Assembly (NCBI GenBank): GCA_014523665.1
Contig: JAATVR010000697.1
Coordinates: 1-7,934, forward strand
Length of the DNA stretch: 7,934 nt
Reading direction: 5' to 3'
DNA from: Nitrososphaerales archaeon TH526
GTDB lineage: Archaea > Thermoproteota > Nitrososphaeria > Nitrososphaerales > Nitrososphaeraceae
Shown here: piece by piece, positions 1 to 5,997 of the stretch
How positions within the stretch are numbered: position 1 is the first letter of the stretch
How the letters are laid out: every line of letters starts with the position of its first letter
Made by a program: the position numbers and the translations under genes
The notes under the pieces: model-generated
What the model was told of the DNA's origin: nothing
Seen by the model: the letters and a program-made list of their open reading frames with translations, nothing else
Database searches by the model: none

Positions 1-120
1 ATATAACAGAATGAGCTCAGAATTGGTATTTTTGCCAAGTTCACACGCTCTATCTAATGCCTTGATGGAAAGCTCCGTTGAATCGAAAGGAACTAAAATT
101 CGAGAGTTATTCTGAAGCAT
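1..120 (-). CDS. Universal stress protein (UspA family), N-terminal part only
   Basis: This is the first 40 codons of a gene that leaves the window at its left edge. The translation begins MLQNNSRILVPFDST and continues with a helix containing SIKALDRACEL, then a strand ending ELILLY. This is the usual start of the UspA alpha/beta fold: strand 1 with the conserved (I/V)LVP(F/Y)D motif, helix 1, then strand 2. The Asp at residue 13 is the conserved adenine-contacting position in ATP-binding members. The start at 120 is well supported, because the same frame has a TAG four codons upstream and no other start codon in between. Family members are cytoplasmic stress or nucleotide-binding proteins of about 140-150 residues, so roughly a quarter is visible and ATP binding cannot be judged. 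It is divergent from the damaged cdc48 gene at 333. A weak TATA-like TTTAAG element at 151-156 lies about 33 nt upstream. Confidence 0.85.
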   Translation of the reverse strand, partial: MLQNNSRILVPFDSTELSIKALDRACELGKNTNSELILLY

Positions 121-292
121 TTCTAATAACTATAATATCTTGGTCGAGGGTTTAAGTCTTATTCTCTTCACTTATCAGCTTCATAGGCGAGATGAAAGTT
201 CTATCTTGCTCAAAAATCGCTCATAATCGTACCACGGTTCACGACGGGCAGAATTGTGATATTTTGTATTCTGATCATTATTCTGCTCTTAT

Positions 293-302
293 CTTTTTAT
301 AA
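293..302 (+). promoter_or_regulatory. TATA box of the damaged cdc48 gene (copy 1)
   Basis: A CTTTTTATAA element is centred about 35 nt before the ATG at 333. By the usual archaeal spacing this puts transcription start near 324 and gives a leader of about 10 nt. It suggests the N-terminal piece still has its original promoter. The rest of 121-332, the divergent space shared with the universal stress gene, holds nothing else I recognise. Confidence 0.5.
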
Positions 303-332
303 CCATGCGCATATGTTTAGTTGCAATAAGAG

Positions 333-506
333 ATGCACAGTAACAGTAACAATGGTGATGAGACCGACCTAGGCGAAACGGATATTATTGACGAGAAGAG
401 TTTTAGTCTGACAGTCGCTGAAGTAAGCAGCAAAGATGTCGGACGAAGAATTGCCAGAATAGATCCAAAGGTCGCACAAGATAACGCAATTTATCTAAAG
501 ACGTAG
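333..506 (+). pseudogene. N-terminal fragment of Cdc48/VAT-type AAA ATPase (copy 1)
   Basis: This 57-codon reading frame starts at ATG 333 and ends at TAG 504-506. After an acidic, Asn-rich leader of about 22 residues it reads SFSLTVAEVSSKDVGRRIAR followed by IDPKVAQDNAIYLKT. This is the first half of the Cdc48 N domain (double-psi barrel), which recruits substrate and cofactors in archaeal Cdc48/VAT. The frame stops exactly where intact family members continue with LKTGD. The next bases, from about 500, instead code in another frame for the far end of the D1 ATPase domain. I read this as the 5' stub left after an internal deletion of about 1 kb. It keeps a TATA box at 293-302, so it may still be transcribed. 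A 57-residue partial barrel is unlikely to fold or function alone. Confidence 0.8.
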
Positions 507-562
507 ACCTAGATTAGATATCTGAAATTACTCATGGATTCGTTGGAGCGGACTTACAATCT

Positions 563-1636
563 TTGGCCAAGGAAGCTGCGATGTCAGCGATAAGACGAGT
601 TCTACCCGAAATTGACCTAACTCAAGAAAGTATTCCGCACGATACTCTTAATAAGATTAGTGTTACCATGCAGGACTTTACAGATGTTCTTCGAGACATA
701 GAGCCTTCAGCCATGAGAGAAGTGTTCGTAGAGATACCAGATGTCACGTGGAATGATGTTGGTGGGCTCTACAGTGTTAAAGAGGAATTATCGGAAGCAG
801 TAGAATGGCCACTGAAATTCAAAAAGCTATTTGGTCGGGCCCGGATAAAACCACCAAAGGGGATTTTCTTGTATGGACCTCCAGGGACCGGTAAGACATT
901 AATGGCCAAAGCTATCGCAAATGAAAGTGAAGCCAATTTCATTAGTATTAAAGGACCAGAACTATTATCGAAATGGGTAGGAGAATCTGAGAAAGAAATA
1001 CGAGAAGTATTTAGAAAGGCAAGGCAGGCCGCACCCTGCATCATATTTTTTAACGAAATTGATGCGATAGCTCCGGTAAGAGGTGGAGAATTTGGCGATT
1101 CCCATGTGACTGAACGAGTAATTAGTCAACTGTTGACCGAGCTTGATGGTCTTGAGGAATTAAGAGGTGTGGTTGTAATAGCTGCTTCAAACAGACCAGA
1201 CATTGTCGATCCGGCATTAATAAGACCTGGCCGATTTGATAGGCTATTGTATGTTCCTCTCCCTGATTACGATTCAAGATTGCAAATACTCAGAATACAT
1301 ACTCAAATGATGCCCTTGGCAGAGGATGCCAACATACCCACCTTATCCAAGATGACAGACGGATATACAGGAGCAGATATTACCTCTTTTGCTTCCGCCG
1401 CTGCCATGATTGCCATGAAGGAACATATAGCAAGGTACAAACAAGACTCTGGAGAAGCCGAAAGGCAATCTAATGAATTAGAGGTGCATATAGGCCACTT
1501 TGAACAGGCGCTGAAAAAGATACGTCCACTTTCACCACAGGATTTGAATTGGTACCAAAGAACGGCTCAAGAGTTTGGACGAAATGTTGTATCTTCCAGA
1601 AGATCAAGAGAAGTAACTGAAGGAGGAGTTCTCTGA
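563..1636 (+). CDS. Cdc48-type AAA ATPase, D2 half only (remnant of copy 1)
   Basis: This 357-codon frame (TTG start at 563; ATG 581 is an alternative) covers the last D1 helices, the D1-D2 linker and all of D2. Homology continues upstream in frame as ISEITHGFVGADL (518-556), but a TAG at 515-517 blocks a longer protein. Visible motifs are Walker A GPPGTGKT (residues 105-112), the pore-loop segment KWVGESE (137-143), the sensor segment ASNRPD (208-213), and RPGRFDR (221-227) with the arginine-finger positions. It ends in the usual LSPQDLNWYQRTAQEFG tail. Walker B reads IIFFNEID, so the Mg2+-coordinating Asp is Asn164 (codon AAC at 1052). Intact Cdc48 is about 720-760 residues with two ATPase rings and unfolds proteins for the proteasome. 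This half lacks the N domain, nearly all of D1 and a normal Walker B, so I favour a decaying pseudogene. The long frame without stops leaves a single-ring, ATPase-weak protein possible. Confidence 0.75.
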   Translation: MAKEAAMSAIRRVLPEIDLTQESIPHDTLNKISVTMQDFTDVLRDIEPSAMREVFVEIPDVTWNDVGGLYSVKEELSEAVEWPLKFKKLFGRARIKPPKGIFLYGPPGTGKTLMAKAIANESEANFISIKGPELLSKWVGESEKEIREVFRKARQAAPCIIFFNEIDAIAPVRGGEFGDSHVTERVISQLLTELDGLEELRGVVVIAASNRPDIVDPALIRPGRFDRLLYVPLPDYDSRLQILRIHTQMMPLAEDANIPTLSKMTDGYTGADITSFASAAAMIAMKEHIARYKQDSGEAERQSNELEVHIGHFEQALKKIRPLSPQDLNWYQRTAQEFGRNVVSSRRSREVTEGGVL

Positions 1637-1720
1637 CTTGTTAAGTCCCACTCGATGATGCATAGACGTAGATATTCGCAGCGGCAGTGCAGAGACGACT
1701 TGACACGTAGTAGATGGTGC

Positions 1721-1747
1721 TTACAAAATGGTCTTACTATTTTGTAA
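1721..1747. repeat. Perfect 9-bp inverted repeat downstream of the D2 remnant
   Basis: TTACAAAAT at 1721-1729 and ATTTTGTAA at 1739-1747 are perfect reverse complements around a 9-nt loop, about 85 nt after the stop codon at 1636. The 3' arm is T-rich, so it could act as a processing or termination structure for the cdc48 remnant, or as an operator. No protein family in the window points to a specific binder. The rest of 1637-1860 shows no coding frame I can support. Confidence 0.45.
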
Positions 1748-1821
1748 AATCTTGAAGGTTATCTATAATGAAATCCAATGGCTATTTGGTGCAGACCAGT
1801 AAGATCTGAATGTAGGACAGA

Positions 1822-1841
1822 TAAATAGCTTATCTATATGT
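1822..1841 (+). promoter_or_regulatory. TATA region upstream of the four-CBS gene
   Basis: Two AT-rich TATA candidates, TAAATAGCTT (1822-1831) and TCTATATGT (1833-1841), lie about 36 and 24 nt before the ATG at 1861. Either fits a leaderless or near-leaderless transcript beginning at about 1861. This placement favours 1861, rather than 1992, as the ancestral start of the CBS gene. Confidence 0.4.
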
Positions 1842-1860
1842 AGTCTCTAATTATTCTTAT

Positions 1861-1977
1861 ATGCCATACAAGATAAGAACTAACACAGAATATAACGACG
1901 ATAATGGTATCAGTAACGATAATGATTCTATGCCCGGTGGTAACTATCATCATCCAAGAGCTAGACCAAAGAACTGA
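1861..1977 (+). pseudogene. Frameshifted N-terminal extension of the four-CBS protein
   Basis: This 38-codon frame starts at ATG 1861 and codes for a hydrophilic, Asn/Asp-rich stretch ending HHPRARPKN, then TGA at 1975-1977. In the next frame the same bases read KELKVEHF straight into MSKNPVMA, the first CBS motif of the gene at 1992. Adding one A to the AAA at 1968-1970 would fuse the two frames into RPKELKVEHFMSKNP. That gives the normal first strand of a CBS domain. I therefore read 1861-2879 as originally one gene of about 340 codons, with a single-base loss or a sequencing error in the A run. The promoter position supports this. If the lesion is real, the downstream part would need its own initiation at 1992. 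Confidence 0.5.
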
Positions 1978-1991
1978 AGGTCGAACATTTT

Positions 1992-2879
1992 ATGAGTAAA
2001 AATCCAGTAATGGCTCACTCAAATGTAAACCTCCCGGGCGGTGTTGATATTATGACTACCAATAACATAAGCAATTTAGTTGTCGTAGAGAATAGAAAAC
2101 CAATAGGTGTTCTAACTGAAAGAGAGGTATTACACTACTTAACAAATTATAGAACAATACCTGCCGATAAATTACTTAAAGACATCGTGCTTCAGCCTTT
2201 CTGCACAGTGGATTTAAAAACGACTCTACTTGAGGCGGCTAAAATGATGATTAGAAAGAGGGGTAGAATATTGGTATCCAGTACTGGTAGCAGTGAAGTT
2301 AGAGGGGGCTCTGCCGGAAATCAAGATAGTGATGAAAAGATCGTTGGAATAATTACTGCGTCAGATATGGTAAAAGCCTTTGCTGAGCAAATGGACAAGG
2401 ATCCAACATTGAGATCCGTGATGAGCAAGAGAATATGTTCTGTTAATTTAAATGATCCTATTTATGATGCAATCAGGATAATGTACACAGATGATATTGG
2501 AAGTGTTATTGTAGTAGAGAATGAGAAAAGTGGAAACTCTATTTCAAAGAGGAGAAGGCTATATGGCATATTTACAGAAAGAGATCTGTTGACAAGAGTA
2601 TTGTCAAATGATGTTTCAATTGATGAACATGTGAAGGATTATTGCTCTACAGAGTTATTAACGGCACATATAGGAATCAGAGCAACCGAAGCGGCAAAAA
2701 CCATGTGCATAAAAAAGATAAAGAGACTTCCGTTGACGACTGAAGTGCCAGCGACAAGAACTCTTGGAACAGAAGAAATGTCAACATCAGAGAAAAGAAT
2801 AAGAATCGATGACAAATATAATCTTGAAGCAATAATAACTGCTAGAGACTTGGTTGATCTCTTCCAAAGTAACGAGTGA
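1992..2879 (+). CDS. Protein with four CBS motifs (two Bateman modules)
   Basis: The 295-residue frame contains four CBS motifs. CBS1 is at about 1-50 (MSKNPV to GVLTEREVL). CBS2 is at about 63-131 (VGIITASDMVKAF). CBS3 is at about 142-204 (VMSKRICSV to YGIFTERDLL). CBS4 is at about 212-292 (ending AIITARDLVDLF). The repeated G(V/I)(L/I/F)T(E/A)(R/S)(E/D) endings are typical adenine-nucleotide-contacting segments. CBS2, CBS3 and CBS4 carry hydrophilic insertions (about residues 97-116, 178-189 and 250-275) that stretch the usual 55-60 residue motif. There is no catalytic or DNA-binding domain and no membrane segment, so it is probably a cytoplasmic nucleotide-sensing regulator of an unknown partner. 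ATG 1992 lies inside CBS1, so this start cuts off the first strand of the motif; the likely original start is 1861, in another frame. It is tail-to-tail with a second four-CBS gene at 3057-3857. Confidence 0.85.
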   Translation: MSKNPVMAHSNVNLPGGVDIMTTNNISNLVVVENRKPIGVLTEREVLHYLTNYRTIPADKLLKDIVLQPFCTVDLKTTLLEAAKMMIRKRGRILVSSTGSSEVRGGSAGNQDSDEKIVGIITASDMVKAFAEQMDKDPTLRSVMSKRICSVNLNDPIYDAIRIMYTDDIGSVIVVENEKSGNSISKRRRLYGIFTERDLLTRVLSNDVSIDEHVKDYCSTELLTAHIGIRATEAAKTMCIKKIKRLPLTTEVPATRTLGTEEMSTSEKRIRIDDKYNLEAIITARDLVDLFQSNE

Positions 2880-3028
2880 TCATGGACTCAGAACTTGATG
2901 AATTACCTTGCTTATAATACCAGCCCCCTTTTAGTCGGCCAACATCTGATCATCTCCTTAACCTGGCAGGCGAAGATGTAGCAAATTTATCATCCACTAT
3001 AAGTATCAATTACAAATGGAAAGCGCCT

Positions 3029-3035
3029 AAAAAAA
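3029..3035 (-). terminator. T-tract terminator of the minus-strand CBS gene
   Basis: Seven A residues on the plus strand give a T7 run on the minus strand, 22 nt past the stop codon of the CBS gene that ends at 3057. Archaeal RNA polymerase terminates at such T runs without needing a hairpin. The convergent gene at 1992-2879 has only a T4 run (2931-2934) in the shared 177-bp space. Confidence 0.45.
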
Positions 3036-3056
3036 TCCAGTGGGCCAATTTCGCTA

Positions 3057-3857
3057 CTATTTGTTAACTATTAATGCTCGTACCAAATCTGTCTTTGTTA
3101 TAATGCCGCTTAGATGACTATTCAAATCAACTGCAGGAATGCCACTTATCCTTTTACTATGCATAACCTGAGCTGCATCCGCTAAATCATCATTTACATT
3201 GAGCATCATGGGCTTCTTCATAACATCCCTTGCCAATATTATGTAACCTATACTTGATAGATCCAGCAGTTCAGTAGCAGCAGTATTGCCTTCAACAAAA
3301 TTCGTAATGGGCATAAGATCTCTAAAGGTTAATATTCCAACAATATCTTTTTCTCGAGTAACGACCAATCGAGAGATCCTATTTTTAATCATTAAAATTA
3401 ATGCCCATCTCAATGAATGCGACGGAGAGATAGTTATTACGTTTTTGGTCATGAAATCTTTAACAAGGTGTTCTCTTTTGTGATCTTCTGCATATAATTT
3501 TACAAGATCGCTTTTTGTAAGAATATTGATCTGAGCATTATCAATGACTACCAGTGAGCTTATTTTATTTTCTATCATCATCTTTGCGCACGCATCAATA
3601 CTGGTATCTACTGTTACAGTGATTATTGGACTCCTCATCGCCTTGGAAATGGGTATCTTGTCAAGTGGGTTGGCAATATTTTTCAATAAGTAACTCCCTA
3701 TTGCCTTCTCTGTAACCATACCAACGGGCTTGCCATTTGCGACTACGATAACCCTGCTTATATTGTATTCAAGCATAATATCTCGAGCACTGCCCATGTT
3801 ACTAGTTACTTCAACCGCAATAGCTCGTTTACTAAATTCGCCTGCTTTAGATTCCAT
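3057..3857 (-). CDS. Protein with four CBS motifs (two Bateman modules)
   Basis: The 266-residue protein is made almost entirely of four CBS motifs. CBS1 is at about 12-56 (VIVVANGKPVGMVTEKAI). CBS2 is at about 72-121 (AMRSPIITV to NILTKSDLV). CBS3 is at about 134-182 (DFMTKNVITI to VGILTFRDLM). CBS4 is at about 210-263 (DVMKKPMMLN to GIITKTDLV). The spacing is compact, close to the family norm, with a longer linker at about 183-209. Such stand-alone quadruple-CBS proteins bind AMP, ADP, ATP or SAM and control partner proteins; the ligand cannot be read from sequence. The start at 3857 is chosen because a TAG lies eight codons upstream in the same frame with no ATG, GTG or TTG between. A TATA-like element at 3891-3900 sits about 38 nt before it. 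It converges on another four-CBS gene (1992-2879), but the two differ clearly in sequence and insertions, so any duplication is old. Confidence 0.9.
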   Translation of the reverse strand: MESKAGEFSKRAIAVEVTSNMGSARDIMLEYNISRVIVVANGKPVGMVTEKAIGSYLLKNIANPLDKIPISKAMRSPIITVTVDTSIDACAKMMIENKISSLVVIDNAQINILTKSDLVKLYAEDHKREHLVKDFMTKNVITISPSHSLRWALILMIKNRISRLVVTREKDIVGILTFRDLMPITNFVEGNTAATELLDLSSIGYIILARDVMKKPMMLNVNDDLADAAQVMHSKRISGIPAVDLNSHLSGIITKTDLVRALIVNK

Positions 3858-3890
3858 CCATAAGTGCAGCTGCTGCTAAATGTCCTACAA

Positions 3891-3900
3891 CATATATTAG
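3891..3900 (-). promoter_or_regulatory. TATA box of the minus-strand CBS gene
   Basis: On the minus strand this reads CTAATATATG and is centred about 38 nt before the ATG at 3857. It predicts a start of transcription near 3869 and a leader of about 12 nt. A short inverted repeat, TGGCA-N5-TGCCA, lies just upstream at 3916-3930, where an activator or repressor could bind; no factor can be named. Confidence 0.45.
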
Positions 3901-4031
3901 CGTAACGAGATTGGCTGGCATTCCCTGCCACTTGCCCCCTCCCCGAGTGAAAGATGTGTGTGTATATCTGAAAAAGCCCTATGCCATCTGATAGCAAGAA
4001 GCTCGGGTTAAATTAATTTCTATAGAACGCC

Positions 4032-4113
4032 AATACTTTGATTGACCCCCTCTCAAGACAATGAGATTAATCAATCTGTCGTCCCTCCAGTCTTTGATAA
4101 GCCATGAAGTATT
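4032..4113. repeat. Nested inverted repeats downstream of the glycosyltransferase gene
   Basis: Three nested complementary pairs occur here: AATACTT (4032-4038) with AAGTATT (4107-4113), GATTGA (4040-4045) with TCAATC (4071-4076), and TCTC (4051-4054) with GAGA (4063-4066). The inner two can form a hairpin with a small internal loop; the outer pair closes over about 30 unpaired bases on one side. It could be a 3' structure of the glycosyltransferase transcript or a small RNA, or chance in AT-rich DNA. Apart from this and the CBS promoter, 3858-4157 contains no gene or tRNA that I can support. Confidence 0.25.
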
Positions 4114-4157
4114 AGGGGAAAACTTCACACTATAATAAGAATTCTTGATGCTACGCA

Positions 4158-4976
4158 CTACACTTTGACATTGCCTTGCAAATGGATTCTCCCATACTTT
4201 ATTGCTTCTCTGATTATTGTTATCTCAACCTGCTCAGCCATTTTACTTAATTTAACTACATCTTCTTTATAATCTTCATATGATGTATGATTCTTGCTTC
4301 CCAGGAAAACCTCCTTGCCGTGATAACCTAGCATGGCTGTCTCTATCAGAAACCATATGTCTATGCCCCATCCATCTGGAGAACCTTGTACGTCTAACAA
4401 TCTTTCCCACATCTGTCTTCTAGCGCAAACCTCGCCGCTCAATGGCTGTTCAAAATGTGTTAGCTCGGGAAAGAATATGTTCAGCATTGGTCTTGCAATA
4501 AGCTTTGTAACTGCGGCATCTCTTGGTTGTCTCTGATAGAATCCTCTTGACATATCACAGTTATTTTGTATTAGAGCTTCGACCAACTTATCTATCCACT
4601 TCGATGATAAATTACTTATGTCTGCGTCAAGAAACAAAGCAATGTCAGCAGATCGATTCCTCACTGCCTCTCTTAAACCTGCTTTCATTGCATTTCCTTT
4701 ACCTGGAAATATCTGTTCTGGCTGCTGGATCACAATCGCCCCCGCTTTTTTGGCTAAATCTGCTGTACTATCGCTGGAGTATGCATCAACAACAATTACT
4801 TCAGGGTTGAATTTACTTGTTGATGCAACATTTATAACGTTTTCAATCGTGGATTCCTCATTCTTTGTAGGAAATATTGTTACCACTTTTAGATCTTGTC
4901 CTGTAACTACGCTATTATCATTATTATCACTATCGGCAGTTATATCTATGACATTTTGAGACACTATAGCCGTCAT
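4158..4976 (-). CDS. Glycosyltransferase, GT81/GpgS-like (probable glucosyl-3-phosphoglycerate synthase)
   Basis: This is a 272-residue GT-A fold transferase. After a hydrophilic leader of about 28 residues come VVTIFPTKNEEST (31-43, donor-binding strand), VIVVDAYSSDSTADLA (60-75) and GKGNAMKAG (92-100). The metal-binding DxD is in LFLDADI (D117, D119). The acceptor half has RGFYQRQPRD (144-153), TKLIARPMLNIFFPEL (157-172), QPLSGE (177-182), GWGIDIWFLIET (202-213), and a His in SKNHTS (H230) at the position where GpgS uses a third metal ligand. This set is characteristic of glucosyl-3-phosphoglycerate synthases, which move glucose from an NDP-sugar to 3-phosphoglycerate on the way to the compatible solute glucosylglycerate. 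The protein is somewhat shorter than bacterial GpgS, and no dedicated phosphatase gene is next to it, so a mannosyl or other glycosyl product is possible. No membrane segment is seen. The start is supported by a TATA box about 29 nt upstream, giving a leaderless message. Confidence 0.82.
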   Translation of the reverse strand: MTAIVSQNVIDITADSDNNDNSVVTGQDLKVVTIFPTKNEESTIENVINVASTSKFNPEVIVVDAYSSDSTADLAKKAGAIVIQQPEQIFPGKGNAMKAGLREAVRNRSADIALFLDADISNLSSKWIDKLVEALIQNNCDMSRGFYQRQPRDAAVTKLIARPMLNIFFPELTHFEQPLSGEVCARRQMWERLLDVQGSPDGWGIDIWFLIETAMLGYHGKEVFLGSKNHTSYEDYKEDVVKLSKMAEQVEITIIREAIKYGRIHLQGNVKV

Positions 4977-5000
4977 GAAATCATTTAATCAAAACAGATC

Positions 5001-5010
5001 AAAATATGTG
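5001..5010 (-). promoter_or_regulatory. TATA box of the glycosyltransferase gene
   Basis: On the minus strand this reads CACATATTTT, centred about 29 nt before the ATG at 4976. At the usual archaeal spacing, transcription would begin at or within a few bases of the start codon. The 199-bp divergent space to the gene at 5176 is AT-rich and carries one promoter in each direction. Confidence 0.45.
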
Positions 5011-5135
5011 TTTAGATCACATTTTACAATCTCAACCTCTCCGTAATAGTGTATCCCCTTACGAATATGAGTAAAAGTTTTATAAGAAATGAGTCCAGAA
5101 GTAACTAAATTAGAATATATTATTTAAGAAATTAC

Positions 5136-5147
5136 AAATTTAAAAAG
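5136..5147 (+). promoter_or_regulatory. TATA box of the ribbon-helix-helix gene
   Basis: AAATTTAAAAAG is centred about 35 nt before the ATG at 5176, predicting a leader of about 10 nt. A purine-rich GGCGGAG (5165-5171) lies four bases before the ATG and may serve as a weak ribosome binding site. Confidence 0.45.
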
Positions 5148-5175
5148 TTCCTAAATAAAAGTTAGGCGGAGTTGA

Positions 5176-5808
5176 ATGTTATTAATGGTCGGAGCTCTGC
5201 TATATCCAGATTATCGTGAAACAAGAACTCAATATAAACAAATACATAGGAAGACAAGAAGCATCACCATCAGACTAGACCCAAATATAATTGATGAACT
5301 CCAAAGAGATGCCGACCAGGAAGAAATTTCACTTAACGTGCTAGTAGGTCACATTTTAAGAAGATATTGTGATTGGGATAGATATCAAGAGAAGTTAGAC
5401 ATGATTCCTGTTCCAAAAACATTTCTCGTTCATATAATGGATTATGCCACTTACAATATCCATGGGGATGGAATGAAAAAGATAAGCCCATACAGAGAAC
5501 AGATAATAGAGGAAGTAGCCCTGCGTGCTTTTAACGTCGTAAAGGATTCTGTACTGTTTATTAAAAAGAACTATGATTTGTGGACGGTATTAGCACTTTT
5601 GCAGCTGTATATGAAAGTTTCAAACATAACTTCAGATCATATAATAGAGGGTGAAAAAAGGCATCTTTTCATCATACAGCACGACCTAGGTCAAAACTGG
5701 TCTTTGTTCACGAAGGATCTTTTGAACCATATATTTGAGAATCTTCCTAATGTAAGAGCAAATGTGGAAGCGTCTTTTAATTCAGTCGTTGCCAAAATTG
5801 AGTTCTGA
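5176..5808 (+). CDS. Ribbon-helix-helix protein with an uncharacterised C-terminal domain
   Basis: The 210-residue protein has two parts. Residues about 27-66 read TRSITIRLDPNIIDELQRDA followed by ISLNVLVGHILRRY. This is a ribbon-helix-helix: a strand with alternating residues (the DNA-contacting ribbon), helix 1, a turn, and helix 2. Residues about 67-210 form a second domain with VPVPKTF-like and IIQHDLGQNWSLFTKDLLNHIF segments (166-187), followed by a final beta hairpin. From memory, this two-domain layout recurs in several ammonia-oxidising archaea as a CopG-like family of unknown function. I infer a DNA-binding regulator whose C-terminal domain dimerises or senses a signal. The ~26 residues before the ribbon are longer than usual. 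A start at ATG 5185 is possible, but 5176 has the better leader. It is divergent from the glycosyltransferase, so it might act on that shared promoter region. Confidence 0.82.
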   Translation: MLLMVGALLYPDYRETRTQYKQIHRKTRSITIRLDPNIIDELQRDADQEEISLNVLVGHILRRYCDWDRYQEKLDMIPVPKTFLVHIMDYATYNIHGDGMKKISPYREQIIEEVALRAFNVVKDSVLFIKKNYDLWTVLALLQLYMKVSNITSDHIIEGEKRHLFIIQHDLGQNWSLFTKDLLNHIFENLPNVRANVEASFNSVVAKIEF

Positions 5809-5997
5809 AAAACTATGTAAAGAACAAATTTAGAAAACCACTCTAATGCAATCTCTGGGAAATCTGATGTAATATTCATCCTAAAACAGATTTTGAGATT
5901 ATATGATCATTGTCCTGGATTAACAGTCCTACTATTTGGCCCATAACAATCAAAAGCTCATTATTTGGTTATACAGTTCATATCCATATATTTTTCA

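Noticed and set aside
769..1044. Minus-strand open frame of 91 codons inside the D2 remnant.
   Set aside because: It lies wholly antisense to clearly homologous AAA ATPase sequence and resembles no protein.
3806..3997. Minus-strand 63-codon frame upstream of and overlapping the CBS gene.
   Set aside because: It runs across the promoter of the CBS gene, has no recognisable motif and overlaps its start in another frame.
3858..4157. Search for a tRNA or small RNA gene in the 300-bp gap.
   Set aside because: No T-loop (GTTCRA) or paired acceptor arms were found; only weak inverted repeats are present.
4523..4959. Plus-strand open frames of 95 and 113 codons.
   Set aside because: They are antisense to the glycosyltransferase, whose motifs are unmistakable; the hydrophobic runs are by-products of its codons.
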